DNA of 64,000 bases, taken from the NCBI RefSeq assembly GCF_949987515.2, contig NC_082683.1, forward strand, positions 100,055,918 through 100,119,917, given 5' to 3'. Positions 1 to 11,530 of the stretch are shown here, in pieces (position 1 is the stretch's first letter; each line of letters opens with the position of its first letter). Made by a program: the position numbers and the translations under genes. The notes below the pieces were generated by a model. The model was not told the origin of the DNA. It did no database searches and was given only the letters and a program-made list of their open reading frames with translations. This stretch comes from Delphinus delphis. Lineage: Eukaryota > Chordata > Mammalia > Artiodactyla > Delphinidae.

Positions 1-1224
1 AACATATCCACTCTTCCTTTTAACAAAGAGAGAGTATCTCTTAAGGTTCGGCACCTTTAAGAGGCAACAAGGTAGAGCTAGAATTTAATCATGTTAATTT
101 ATTTTCATTATTTTATTTTATTCTATTTTGCCAAGTTATATTGGTTTTCAACTTACTGAGGCAACATAAAGTTTCCTTTTAAAATAAATTTCTTAGGTTA
201 AAAAAGTAAGTTGATTTAAAGAAAATATTAAGTATATAATAGAACAGATGGCACCTGAATGGGACAAAAATTAAGTCTGTGATACATGAATGCTTGGCCT
301 TTAGGAAAAACTTTTGTTATCCTGTTAACAAATCTCGACTCTTAACTCCTTTTTTTGTTGTTGTTATTAAAAATCTGTTCCCAGGCTCTGCTCCACCCAG
401 CAAGGGTAGGCTGTCACTTGTGGGGGGAGTCCCAGAGCTTGCGCTTCAATGTCAGCCCCAAATCGTTCACTTCCCCACTTCACTCGCCTATCTACCTGAG
501 AATCCCTTTCCACCTCCCCTCCCAAGTGAGAAGCCAGATGAGGAGAGGGGAATGTGTCTGTGAGGTCAGGTCTGTGTCAATAGTTCCCACACCAGGAAAG
601 GAACTTTGCCCTCAGTCCCTGTGCTCTTCTGACTGGCTTCCTGATCCCCTAAGCATCTTGTCTCATTTATTTTCTTTTTTGTCTTCAAGAATGCTAAGTT
701 CCTATTTGTTGCAGGAATAACTAGTGTGTGTGTGGTTATGATTGTTCTGACTCCTCTCTTCCTTGTTCTCTTAGGCTTGTGTGTCTCCTCCACTCTTTCT
801 GTGACACTTTGTGCTTTTCCTCTTCACTCCCTCAGACCACTTTTGTACAGACTGAGAGGGGATCAGACGACTCTCAGGATTCTGTTGACTCCCATTCTTT
901 CCCCAGTAACAACTCTGACTCACTGAGCTGCACCAGAATCTTCCATTTCTTTCTTTGGCCATCTAATTTTTAAGTTTGTGGCATGAATTTGTAACCACAT
1001 CATTGCTTATTTGGTATGGGTGAGTTGTTTTGTTATTGTAGTTTTTTCCGGTTTTTCACAGTTTTTGCAGAGGAAGAGTCTGTGAGCTTGCTTTTTTAAA
1101 GTTCTCTCCTTCCCTTATTATTATTTTTTTGGAAGATCTTTATGATCATTTGAGCTCCATTTGATCTAACCAAAGTGTTGGCCAAGATTTTGGGGCACAA
1201 ACTAAAAAATCCCTGAGTCTCCCC
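1..1224. other. Unique intergenic sequence, no gene seen
   Basis: AT-rich with a pyrimidine-rich stretch around 400-950. Short open frames on both strands have no recognisable protein motif and overlap each other. I see no splice-framed exon, no clear repeat and no CpG cluster. Confidence 0.5.
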
Positions 1225-1385
1225 CAAGGTGTTGCAAGGCAATGTGGTTAGTGGAAAGGATATAGTCTGGATTTTAATCTCAGGTATTTAAGGTACTTAA
1301 CTTCATCCAGCCTCATTTCTTCACCTATAAAGTGGCTAACTTGATGCCTGTCAAATAATGAATACTCAGGAAATGTTAGTCCCTT
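1225..1385 (+). repeat. MIR SINE remnant
   Basis: The order of words matches the MIR body and 3' end: a tRNA-like start around 'atgtggttagtgg', then 'tacttaacttcatc', 'cctcatttcttcacctat', and an end like 'aatgaatactcaggaaatg'. MIR is an ancient tRNA-derived mammalian SINE mobilised by L2. The copy is strongly diverged. Family call is from memory. Confidence 0.6.
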
Positions 1386-1535
1386 TTTCACTTCCTTCTT
1401 TTCTTCTAAACTTTCTCAGTGTCAGGACTGACCAGACACAGAGGTAGTGGAAACCAGCTTTGTTTGTTTGTTTATTCTAGGGATGAAGGATGCAGGGTTT
1501 AGTGTAAAGATTGATGTGAAACCAGACTAATCGAT

Positions 1536-1553
1536 GGGGGGGGGGGGGCGGGG
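1536..1553 (+). repeat. Poly-G tract
   Basis: Thirteen consecutive G followed by C and four more G. It is too short to be more than a mononucleotide run, but it could form a G-quadruplex and its length may be unreliable in an assembly. The flanks (1390-1780) hold nothing else I recognise. Confidence 0.8.
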
Positions 1554-1785
1554 AAAGCCACTTGTTTCCTGTCTGTTAAAGAGCCCTGAGAGTAACACAT
1601 ACCTAGGAGCACTCTGAGATCAAGCAGACTCCATCCTCCTTCCAAGAAATGAGTCAAAGGCATGTGAGAGATAAGACAAAGCCTTTGATTGTGGGGATTC
1701 CGAAAGGAGCATTGATGGATCCAGCTGAGGCCAGTCAGCTCTTTGATTTGTTTTAAGTTCTCTAAGCATTTATTCTCTTTCTCTC

Positions 1786-2010
1786 ATGCAAGGTCTTACA
1801 CACATTCACACAAATATGCATATGTTTTTACATGTATATACACATTCACACACCACGGTGCACACACATACGAGCACTCACACACACACAGGCACACAGA
1901 TAGACATACACATTCAACTCACTTTCACATATGTGCAGACACAGACTCACACATACACATACTCACATGCACACACACGTTCTCCCTCACTCATTCATGC
2001 ACACATTCCT
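1786..2010 (+). repeat. Degenerate (CA)n-rich simple repeat
   Basis: Imperfect CACA/CATTCACA/CACATA units run for about 220 bp. The two overlapping open frames here read as His/Thr-rich peptides only because of the CAC/ACA repeat, so I do not call a gene. Confidence 0.85.
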
Positions 2011-3904
2011 GTCAAACTCTTTTCCCTATTAAAAGAAAAAAAAATCACTCCTACTCTTAGGCATCAAGAAACAGTATCTCCTCAGTCACAGTAATACTCT
2101 GAAATGTTATCCTATTTATCACAGTGGCCTGGAAACTAGCCAACTCAATTAAAATGTAGGAACATCCAACTCCAGGGTCTAAAGAAACCAGCCTGGGTGA
2201 GAGCAGGAGAGTAACTTATTGCATTCATCCTTCTTACCAAATGACTAAATTTACAGTCTGCTAAATAGATTTGAATCAACACAAAGCCAAACCCCAAATC
2301 TTCTATTTGAGTTTTATAAATCTCAGGTATGATCTTTACCACAGGTAATAGAAGCCAAGTTCATTAAAAACACGTGTTAACCTAATTAGGCGACTGAGCT
2401 AAGTACCCATTCTACGTCGGAGGACAGGTGAATGCGCAGGCAAATGAGGTGGCTGGTTTAATTTCCCTGGGATCGCTGCTGGTGGTGATTTATTTTAGAA
2501 AGCCACAGTTTTAATTGTGAATAGCATATGATTTATCACATGTGCCTCATATGCTGTAACCAAAGTATTATTAAGCTCGAAGAGCCCTAAAGTTCCCGTG
2601 AGCTAAATGAGCAGTAAGTCTGTGTCACTGGGCAGACAATAGACACCGCCTTCTTACCTTGTCATGTCTTCCACTTCATTTAGATGCTCTTTATGGCAGC
2701 ATCATCCTTTTTGAGTGCACTCTGGGAATCTCAGGAAGGATGTTGCTAAATCTAATATACACATAAATCTAATAAATACACAGCCGTCCTGGCTGAGCCA
2801 ACCCAGGTTGCAGAAATGGTGGGCTGGTGACCTCTGTGGCATCTATTTGCATGGACTGATGGTGGGAGGAGTTTTGAAGGGCCAGAGGTAGTAGGGTAGT
2901 AGAGAAAATGAAGGAAAGGGGCACTTTCTGTCCCTGCCACAGTCTCCTTACCTTGGCCAGCTCCTGCCAACACGGCAGGCTAATTGTGCTGGAGATCTGA
3001 TTGCCTATGGAGAGAGGGGTTAGGACAGAAAGCCAAAGGACCAACTTTAATGAAAGTTCTGGTGAAATTCTGGGCACAACTGAGACTGTGGCAGCCAAGC
3101 ACAGCCAAGCTGGGAGAGAGGGGTCATTGCCCCTGTTTCTGTAACCACAACATACCAGGGGGGTCTGGCAGGGGCTGTAAAGCTGCAGGGAGCAGCTACA
3201 GTGGTGACCCTCAAGGCAAAAGACCTGGTCTCACAAGGGTCACCAGCAGCAGCAGAAGCCAGCAACCTCCCTCGAGGGCTTCTGCACCATGGGCTCCCAA
3301 GCCCATGAGAAGATCAAGCAAAAGAACTCGAGGACACTCTTTCTGACTACCTGTGAGTTGTCCCTGGAGACTCACAGAAACACCTGGAGGAAACTTCAAA
3401 TGGCTGTTGGAATGAAATCCTTCATTCTTCTAGAGAAATTCCAATGTCATTGTCAATGTCACTTCTTTTGTTCCATCCACTGAGAGAAACATGAGACACT
3501 CAGACATACAATAGACAAATTATCCAAACCTTTATGCTGATACTGTCAGGTGTCTCCCAGTGACCAAGTCCTGGCGAATGGAGTGGAAGTTGGAAAAATA
3601 CGTGCTACTTTCAGGCCTGGGCCAAAATAATCCCCCACTTGCTATACCCTGTCTCTTTTTCCATCTCTCAGCTGAATGGAGAGGATTCCAAAGACCAAGA
3701 TAGAGGAGGGCACACAAAGTGGTTCACAAAATGGAAGGAACCCAGCCACTGAATTTTTCCACAAAGAAAGCTACCAAACCACAAATATTCACACTGGTAG
3801 AACACAGGCAAAAAACAAACTTTTACTGTGCTAAGCCACTGAGATTTGGGGATTGTTTATTATAAAAGCTAATGTTGCTTTCCTTACCTACTATACCAGA
3901 AAAG
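2011..3904. other. Mostly unique sequence; possible regulatory block near 2.4-2.6 kb
   Basis: No coding signature. 2370-2670 stands out: it contains CACGTG (2371-2376), TAATTA (2383-2388) and the palindromic E-box CACATGTG (2537-2544) in a compositionally mixed stretch without repeat features. 3770-3890 contains a phrase, 'taagccactgagatttggg', that recurs at the 3' ends of old mammalian interspersed repeats, so part of it is probably an ancient LTR or LINE end. Confidence 0.45.
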
Positions 3905-3962
3905 TATTATTATCCCTGATCTACAAATGAGGAAATTGAAATTCATAGGGGTTAAGTCAGGG
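3905..3962 (-). repeat. MIR SINE fragment
   Basis: 'attattatccctgatctac' followed by 'aaatgaggaaattgaaattc' and 'ggttaag' is the reverse complement of the MIR core ('cttaacctc...cagtttcctcatctg'). Only a short core survives. It is followed at 3960-4000 by 'caggggttctcaaccagcag', which resembles the terminus of a hAT-type MITE. Confidence 0.5.
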
Positions 3963-4124
3963 GTTCTCAACCAGCAGTGATTTTTGACTCCCAGGGGAGT
4001 CGAGCTAGAGCTAGAGCTCTCCTATTGGTTCTGTTTCTCTAGGAAACCCTGACTAACACAGCTAACATTTCTGCATTTTTAACGAAGGTAAGACATATAT
4101 ACGTATATACACACGCAAGAGATT

Positions 4125-4460
4125 GCTAGAATAAAATTCGTGTTCTTCTCTTCCTCCTGAGAACACATCTGGGATACATTCTCCAGCCTGCCTTGCAGTT
4201 AGATGTGGTCATATGACTCAGTCTAGCCAATGGAACATGAGCAGAAGTGATGTGCACTTCTTCTAGGCCACGCCATGGAAAACTCCTATACATACATGCT
4301 TCTGGCTGGTTGAGATGGAAACAGTCACATGTTGAAGACAATGCAATTTCTTCAGACTGAGCTCTGCATAACTGCTTGGAGGAGAGTCACCCCAAGAATC
4401 TGTTCACCTGCTCCGGATTGTTATGTGAACAAGAAATATACTTCTACTGTGTACATTAGG
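4125..4460 (+). repeat. Ancient LTR-like interspersed repeat (family unassigned)
   Basis: Contains 'gtggtcatatgactcag', 'agccaatggaacatgagcag' and 'aacaagaaatatacttctac', a word order I associate with a common ancient mammalian repeat (possibly a MaLR/MLT-type LTR). A related sequence with the same order occurs at 47280-47970. The assignment is by memory only. Confidence 0.4.
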
Positions 4461-4569
4461 GGCCTATTTGTTATACTAGCTAACATATTGCTCTGCAACT
4501 TGCTTCTTTCACTTAAAAATATATCTCAGACATTTTTCCATGTCAGTACATACACTGTAATTTCTTAGA

Positions 4570-6445
4570 AGCCGTGCTTTATTTCCCACAAAGTTACTTT
4601 TTGAAATTGAGAGATAGCTCATATTTGAGAAGTACAGTTCCCAAAAAGTTTCCATTAAATGATCAGGGCATCTTAGAATCAAGGGAATACCACAAATCTT
4701 ACTTTTTAGGAATTAACAAAATAATACAAATTTATTGTTGCTGTTAAAAATCCAAATAGCACTGCAGGATTTTAAAGAAAAAGGGAAAGACTCTGGTATA
4801 GCTGAAATGTTCAGACAGAACAGCTCTTCACTTGAAGTTCAAGTTGAGATAGTTTTGCTAATGAAGGGGCAGAATACCCACAACTGAAAGTGCTAGGGCT
4901 TGAAGAAATCTGAGATCCCCAATGCATATAAGTAGGGAAAGCACTGGTTTAAGTAGTCCAGTCATACACAGGTTTAATTCTGGAAACTACTCAGAATATA
5001 TTCAACAATTGCAATGAAAAATTTAAAAAAATATTTTATCAGGGTGCTATCCAAATAAAATAAACTTGAAAAAATATCATAGAGCATTTCTATGAAGGAT
5101 TTAAGTGTCAAGGCATGAGACAGAGATATAAAATCAATCAATTTGGTGTACCATCTCCAAAAAGATTGAGAATCCCTATTTTTAAGGCCATATTTCATTC
5201 ATGTTCAAGAAGAGCTACTAAATTCTTTATCTTCTTATCTCCTGTCAAATTTTCCAAGTTCAATAAACTCCTTTAAATTACAAAGCACATTTAGTAACAT
5301 GAGAAATAGAATGCTGGGCCTAGATTCGTGGGTCAGAAGACATTGCTCTCCTTAAAGGCTTTGGAAATATTATGCACATCAAAAGGGATTTTTGCAGGAC
5401 TAACTCCATAAAACATTAAACATGAAAAATTAAGCAAGATCCACTGAAGTAAAACTTGACCTATTAAAATTAATTTTCTTTATAAAATGCATTTGCTGTT
5501 TTCTCTCCAAGGCAGGGAGGGGTTTGTGACCACTATATAACTCTGTTTTGCCTCTTTTGATGGTTTCTGAGGTCCCCAGAATCCCTAAATTATTCTCTCT
5601 GAAATATGTTCTCTTTGGTAGAGCAGAACTTTTCTCTCACAGAAAGAATTGGTGGTTTAAGAATGCCTTTTTTGGTTACAGAACAAAATATTCATCAAAC
5701 CTTGCCTCCAGATCTCCCTACATCTATTTATGAAAACTTGCCAACAAAAGTCTTACAATGACAAATAATGTTCCCAGGTGATGGCAAAAAATCTGATTGA
5801 CATTATGATTTTTATATTCCCAGTCCAGTTCTTCAAATCCCACAAATCTTTATGTTTGTACGAAAATGATCCCTGAAATTTTCTTCCTCCTCAATTACTA
5901 GTTATGCCATGAACATATATTCAACTAGAATTCACTGTAGAGAGTAGTTTAAAATGTAGCTCACAAGATTTGATAAATTCCAGAAGCTCTACACCTAATG
6001 TCAGTTCTGATAAGTGAAGAAAATGTAGGTTCTTTGGAAGAAAATGTGGTTTGTAAAGCTGGTTGAACCAACACCTTCAAAATAAGAGAGTCGGCCAGCA
6101 ACTCACTATTAATAGGCAACATTTATACCCTCAAATCATGTGGTTTACTCTGTTGGTGAGTAATGAAAACCATTTGGTTTTTCTGTCCAAGAAATAACAA
6201 GTCTTGTTCAAAGAAACTAGTTTTATTTAAAGCTTTGAGATTTGGGGGAGCTTTTTCCTTGGTTGAAAAAGAATAGTCAGCATTAAAAGACTCTTACTTC
6301 TTTCTTTACTATAAAAAGCAGAAAACTACTTATTCTCTCAGAGTCCTCTGTGGAACTTGTATTTATTGGAGAGTAGATAAGAAATTATCATCACTTCACC
6401 AATGTCTAACTTGCTTTTTAAATTTTTTACTTCAGTTATTTAACA
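4570..6445. other. AT-rich unique sequence, nothing recognised
   Basis: Continuous AT-rich sequence without SINE, L1 or LTR landmarks, microsatellites or sustained open frames. Short frames (about 60-75 codons) are at chance length. Confidence 0.5.
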
Positions 6446-6449
6446 AACA

Positions 6450-6640
6450 TATATATATATAGTGTTTACTTTATGATAAGCAATGTTCCAAGCAATTTAC
6501 ATATATTAACTCCATTAATCCTCATGATACTTACATAAGATTTTCCTCATTATTTCTTCTTTCCCCCAAATTTAAGATAACAGAGAGTTATTGCTATAGA
6601 TAGGACTCATATTTCAATTTAAGTCTTTTTGTCCTTTAGG
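6450..6640 (-). repeat. MIR SINE remnant
   Basis: Reads as reverse-complement MIR: 'caatttacatatattaactcc', 'attaatcctcatgatac', then a degraded continuation to 'aggactcatatttcaattta'. A short (AT)n run at 6451-6462 precedes it. Confidence 0.55.
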
Positions 6641-7585
6641 ATTACCCCAAGCAGATAGAAATGAAGAAAAATAGAGAGTTAACCTTTAAAATATGATTTG
6701 GGGATCAATATCAGTAGATATATAACAAACAGAAAAGTATCAAAAAGGTAAATATTAAACTCTGATAGAGCTTATAGTTTGGGAAATTTGTATAAAAACA
6801 GGCTAACTTCCAACCATATAAGCTAACCAGCTTATGTTTATTGTATTTAAAAAATCAGGAACTTTTGTCCATAAACCATAAAATGTAATGCTACAGATCG
6901 TATGCTAGAGTTAACAGAGTGTAGTTAATACAATTTTTACAATGCTTACTTAAGCATTTAGAGAAATATCACTGTGTCGTAGAATGCTATCCTACACGAT
7001 AGAAGACCAAGGTCCCGCATTCAGTTCTCCATATGTGTCTTGAGTTGTATCATTTACAACACCTCTCTTAATGAAAATTGAGTGGCCAAATGAATTCCTG
7101 AAGTCCCTCCTGTGTGAGCCAAGATCTTCTTGCTCATTTCATGTCCCAGCTTACCTTCATTCAGCACAGTAGTCCCCAACTATCATTTACAGAACGCCAG
7201 ATTTACACAAAAATAAAGCCTACTCAGAAAGCATGTTTCAGAAATGCTTCATATTATGTGGCCTTCCTGGAGATACACAACGTACCAAAGACTCTGAGAA
7301 GACCTGCAGTAAATGAACTTGTTGGATTTGCTTAACCGAACCCTAGTGTTCTGAGAACGTAGCTGGAACCACTGGTTTGTCCAGTGAATTCTGGGCAGCC
7401 TGCATCAATGTATGAGGACAAGCACATTGCAGAGAACAGAGTTAGAATCGGCATGTGGGGGCAGGCCAGGGTATTGTTTCTTGGGAGGTTCCTTTGGTGG
7501 TGGTGTCCCCTTTTGTTTCTTAGGTGCAGATGTTTGGGTTAATTATACTTCTTAGTCCGTGACCTGTGATATTGGGATTTATAAT
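6641..7585. other. Unique sequence, no gene recognised
   Basis: One frame at 7114-7335 encodes 73 codons without any motif I recognise. No repeat landmarks. Confidence 0.4.
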
Positions 7586-7650
7586 AAGAAATACTTTCTC
7601 TCTCTCTCTCTCACTCTCTGTGTATATGTATATATATATATATATGGTCT
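7586..7650 (+). repeat. (CT)n then (TA)n compound microsatellite
   Basis: About ten CT units, a short CACTCTCTGTGT spacer, then about nine TA units at 7627-7647. A likely polymorphic site. Confidence 0.85.
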
Positions 7651-7729
7651 TCTCCCCTTTCCTGGCACAGAGCTCCTAAAACCCTTGGAATCTCCTAAGT
7701 GACGAGTGATAGAGTTGTCTTTTGTTAAT

Positions 7730-8466
7730 AAGCCTCTTTCTACCACCTGAGTTTATGTTAATAAGGTGACTTTTGGAAAGACCCTAACTTTGGGGCTGGT
7801 TGCCAGGGAAACCAGCCTTGTGATTAGAAGGTTGGTAGTTTCACCCTGTCCCCCTTTAGGGCAGGTACAGGGACGGGATGTTGTGTTAACCACTAAAGAC
7901 CAATGATTTAATCAACCATGCCTATGTAATGAAACCTCCATAAAAATCCAAAAGGACCAGGCTCAGAGAGCTTCCCAGTTGATAAACGAGGAGGTACTGG
8001 GAGAGTGGAATGCCCAAAGAGCTTCCATCGCCCTTTCCCCCACACCTTGCCCTATGCATCTCTTCTGTCTGGCTGTACTTGAATTATATTCTTTTATACT
8101 AAACGGGTAATCTAATAAGTAAAATGTTTTCCTGAGTTCTGTGAGCTGCTCTAGCAAATTAATTGAACCTGAGGAGGGGATTGTAGAAACCTCCAATTTA
8201 TAGCCAGTCAGAAGCACAGATAATAACCTGGACTTACAACTGGCATATGAAGTTGGAGAGGTGGGCAGGGAGGAGCAGTCTTGTCGGACTGAGCCATAAT
8301 CTGTGGGATCTGACATTACCTCCAGGTAGATAGTGTCGTAACTGAATTGTAGTACACCCAGCTGGTGGCCAGAGAATCTGAGAATGCTTGGTGTGGGAGA
8401 AAGCCCCACAAATTTGATGTCCAGAAATGAAGTATTGAGTGTAATGTGAGAATAAGAGTACATAGG
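7730..8466 (+). repeat. LTR-like interspersed repeat, family unassigned
   Basis: A 0.7-kb block with the wording of a widespread LTR-type repeat: 'tgtaatgaaacctccataaa', 'ccttgccctatgcatctctt', 'gagttctgtgagctgctcta', 'gatctgacattacctccagg'. Its 3' part takes a SINE insertion at 8467. The antisense 248-codon frame 7963-8709 runs through both this block and the SINE and is not a gene. I recall the sequence as repetitive but cannot name the family. Confidence 0.5.
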
Positions 8467-8671
8467 GGGCTTCCCTGGTGGCGCAGTGGTTGAGAGTCCA
8501 CCTGCCGAGGCAGGGGACACGGGTTTGTGCCCCGGTCCGGGAAGATCCCACATGCCGCGGAGCGGCTGGGCCCGTGAGCCATGACCGCTGAGCCTGCGCG
8601 TCCGGAGCCTGTGCTCCGCAACGGGAGAGGCCACAACAGTGAGAGGCCCGCGTACCACAAAAAAAAAAAAA
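8467..8671 (+). mobile_element. CHR-type SINE, short odontocete-like subfamily
   Basis: Full-length copy: GCTTCCCTGGTGGCGCAGTG 5' end with pol III A box, B box around 'gggtttgtgccccgg', body and poly-A tail. It is flanked by a perfect 13-bp target-site duplication, AAGAGTACATAGG, at 8454-8466 and 8672-8684. This is a classical L1-mediated insertion, little diverged and so relatively recent. The frame on either strand is open by chance. Confidence 0.95.
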
Positions 8672-8684
8672 AAGAGTACATAGG

Positions 8685-9825
8685 AAGAATTGTCTTTTAC
8701 ATGACCCATTTCACAATGGTCAAAGTAAGACCCCTCCCTGCTATTATTAAAAAATTCATCCCTATTTTAAAATTTACCTTAGATTTATTTTAATTGGTCA
8801 TGGTAAGATACACAGACACAAAAATAACTATCATGAAGCAAGAAGTTTTTGTACTCACAGATCCCTAAAAACAGATCCCTGCATGCCATGCCATGCAGGG
8901 CCATACAGGAAGAACCAGAGTAAGTCAGCAGGCAAAGGGAGCAAGAGGACAACGTGGGCAAGAGCCATTATTGTGGTTTTCATGGGAAGGCGAGGCAAGG
9001 CTGGGTGAGCAGGCTTAGGACTGGCTAGTTTGAATAATTTCTGCAGACTCGTGTTTGAGGGCTGTCTCTTGTAGTCTGGTACCTGGCCCTGGGGTGATTA
9101 GGGCAGGTAGACAGTGGCCCTGTGTGTAAGAGCCCTATGAGAACCTGAAAAAGGGGGTGGTTTAGAGTTTGGGCTCAGATTGGTTGATTTGCGTATGAAA
9201 GGTACACTCCCTGCACTGGTTGGTACTTTGTTTGCTCTCTCTAGGAATTAGCTAGTCCTAGGGTCAGCAAGACCCCAGATATCAAAACATCAGAATAAAA
9301 AAACATGCTTAATACAATCCCTAATTTTCACTCTCACTCCCTTCCCCCCCATTACAAACTTTTTCTCAAGTATTTGATATATATCCTTGGAATTATAAAT
9401 ATCCTTGTAAAATATGAAGTGAGTTTATGTATATGATTTTAATTTGCATAGACAGTAACAGTTTCTTTCTTCATTCAACACTATGTTTTAAAGAGTCATC
9501 TATGTTGCATTATAATCATCCAGTTTTAGTTTGTAGCAGTTTAGCTGCAGTATCGTATTTCTTAGGTTGCAATTGGTTTACTGATCTCTTAATGGAGGAG
9601 TCTTGATTGCTTCCAACTCCCCTCCAGGAACAATGCTTTAATGTTTCCTTACATGAGAATTTCTCTGGAGAGCAATTACTGTGTTGAAGGACAAGTGGAA
9701 CATTTAATTTCACTAAGTACTGCAACTTTGCTCTTCAGAGTGGCCGTGCCAGTTTATACCGAAGACACATGACCTGGGAATCCTCATTTCCCCACGTGCA
9801 CTGACATGGCTGTTTCATGTCATCG
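8685..9825. other. Unique sequence with a small hairpin
   Basis: No gene or repeat recognised. A perfect 9-bp inverted repeat, CCCTGCATG/CATGCAGGG with a 6-nt loop, lies at 8877-8900. A G-rich unique stretch is at 8930-9180. Confidence 0.45.
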
Positions 9826-9841
9826 AAGAGCATCAGTGTGG

Positions 9842-10214
9842 GGACTTCCCTGGTGGCACAGTGGTTAAGAATCTGCCTGCCAATGCAGGGGACGTGGGTT
9901 CGGGCCCTGGTCCGGGAAGATCCCACATGCCGTGGAGCAACTAAGCCCGTGGGCCACAACTACTGAGCCTGCACTCTAGAGCCCGTGAGCCACAACTACT
10001 GAGCCCACATACCACAGCTACTGAAGCCCATGCACCTAGAGCCCGTGCTCCACAACAAGAGAGGCCACTGCAATGAGGAGCCCACGTACCACAACGAAGA
10101 GTGGCCGCCACTCGCCACAACTAGACAAAGCCCACGTGCAGCAATGAAGATCCAACACAGCCAAAAAAAAAAAAGATAAAAGGAATTAAACTCTGATAAA
10201 TGCTAAAAAAAAAA
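9842..10214 (+). mobile_element. CHR-type SINE, long subfamily, with an extra 3' segment
   Basis: Long-type copy with the repeated 'ccacaactactgagcc' module. A perfect 16-bp duplication, AAGAGCATCAGTGTGG, flanks it at 9826-9841 and 10215-10230. Between the first A-tail (about 10161-10172) and the duplication lies extra sequence, 'gataaaaggaattaaactct' onward, ending in a second A-run. The whole insert, including this segment, moved as a unit. Confidence 0.95.
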
Positions 10215-10230
10215 AAGAGCATCAGTGTGG

Positions 10231-10596
10231 TTCCAGTTTTAAATTACTGCACCAGTCATAGACAAGCAAGGACAAGATGAGCTGCCCAGCATTCAGTTCT
10301 CCTCTTAGACTGTTTCAATTACTCTCAGTGCCAAGAGATTAGATTGTGAACGCCAAATTTAACTTCCTGTAGCATCACCTCAGGCTCAAAAGGCTCAGTG
10401 GGGTCTCAAACTGGCTCTGATTTGTTGACATAAACTCCAACAATGGCTTCACCTATGAGTGACAGAGTTTATTAATGAAGGAACCAAGAAGAATGAGGGA
10501 CCTTATTTTAAAGACAATATAGCATCTTCTTGGGTTAGACAGAAAAACAGTTCAATGAAATTATTACAAAACCAAAGAATAAGAAGGCAGCATAAG
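10231..10596. other. Unique sequence, nothing recognised
   Basis: No repeat or coding signature between two SINE insertions. Confidence 0.45.
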
Positions 10597-10905
10597 GGAC
10601 TTCCCTGGTGGTCCAATGGGTAAGACTCCGTGCTCCCAATGCAGGGAGCCCATGTTTGATCCCGGGTCAGGGAACTAGATCCTGCATGCATGCGCAAATG
10701 AGTCCACATGCCGCAACTAAGAGTCCACATGCCGCAACTAAGAATCCACATGCCACAACTAAAAAGAAAGATCCCACATGCCATAACTAAAGATCCTGCA
10801 TGCTGCAACTAAGACCCGGTGCAGAAGGAAGGAAGGGAGGGAGGAAGGGAGGAAGGAAGGAAGGAAGAAATATTAAAAAATAAAAAAAGAAGAAGAAGAA
10901 GCCAA
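10597..10905 (+). mobile_element. CHR-type SINE with internal tandem units and (GGAA)n tail
   Basis: Starts 'gggacttccctggtggtcca', then tandem units of about 21 bp resembling 'gagtccacatgccgcaacta' (about five, 10692-10813), then a GGAA/GAA-rich tail to about 10900. Diverged flanks 'aagaaggcagcataa' and 'agaagccaacataa' look like an old target-site duplication. The unit repetition inside the SINE is unusual and recurs in the copy at 61690. Confidence 0.85.
10828..10902 (+). repeat. (GGAA)n/(GAA)n purine microsatellite
   Basis: Imperfect GGAA/GGGA units, followed by A-rich sequence and GAA repeats. It forms the tail of the preceding SINE. Confidence 0.85.
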
Positions 10906-11129
10906 CATAAAAGGCCTATGCATGGAATCTTCTGACTTTAGGAGTCAGATTTTCTCAAGAAGTCAAGGAAGAAGAAGAGTGGTTTAAAAAACATGCCTCG
11001 TTCTCACACTCAGGGCAGTGGAAGATTGAAAATGAAAATAAAGGCTAATTAAACTATAGAAAGAGACAGATTTCCTTTTGAAAAAACACATAAAACATTG
11101 ACCAACTTAAACTGGTTTTGCCTTCTTAA

Positions 11130-11530
11130 ATAGGTTGTTGATTAATCAAACCTGGACTTATTTTACAGAAACAGCACTGTGCATATGCAAGAGGGAACCC
11201 AGGTCTCCAGGATGATCTCTGAACCAAGAATCTTCAATCTAGGGAACTCAAAGAATAGAACTGGAGATCTTTAAGAAGTCCTTCCACAAGGAAAATCTGG
11301 CTTCCAGCAGCCTGAGTAGCTCCTAGGGACTAATTCAAGACTAGCCCATCGGCATCCAAGCTTGAAATTCCTCTAACCCCTTAAATTTAACCCCGGGCCT
11401 GGATCCAGGAGACAGATTCGAGAGTCTTGCCTCCCATCTCCTTGTCAGTCGACCTCGCAATAAAGCTCTTTCTTTTCTCAAACTTTGGCTTCTGTGTGGG
11501 TTAGGTAGCGTGCCTTTGCTCAGTAATACT
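11130..11530 (+). repeat. Probable ERV LTR, 3' portion
   Basis: GC-mixed sequence leading to a polyadenylation signal AATAAA (11459-11464) followed by 'gctctttcttttctcaaac' and 'ttggcttctgtgtgggttag'. This is typical of an LTR R-U5 region. No flanking internal retroviral reading frame is visible, so a solo or partial LTR. The 5' edge is uncertain. Confidence 0.5.

Noticed and set aside
1743..2094. Two overlapping His/Thr-rich open frames
   Set aside because: Produced by a degenerate CA repeat.
7963..8709. 248-codon antisense open frame
   Set aside because: It runs through an LTR-like repeat and the antisense of a SINE that inserted with its own target duplication; no domain is visible.
9842..10172. 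tRNA-like A and B boxes as a true tRNA gene
   Set aside because: They are the internal promoter of a tRNA-derived SINE; no cloverleaf with acceptor stem follows, and the same holds for the other SINE copies.
10690..10813. CRISPR-like array of about 21-bp repeats
   Set aside because: The units are contiguous with no unique spacers and lie inside a mammalian SINE.
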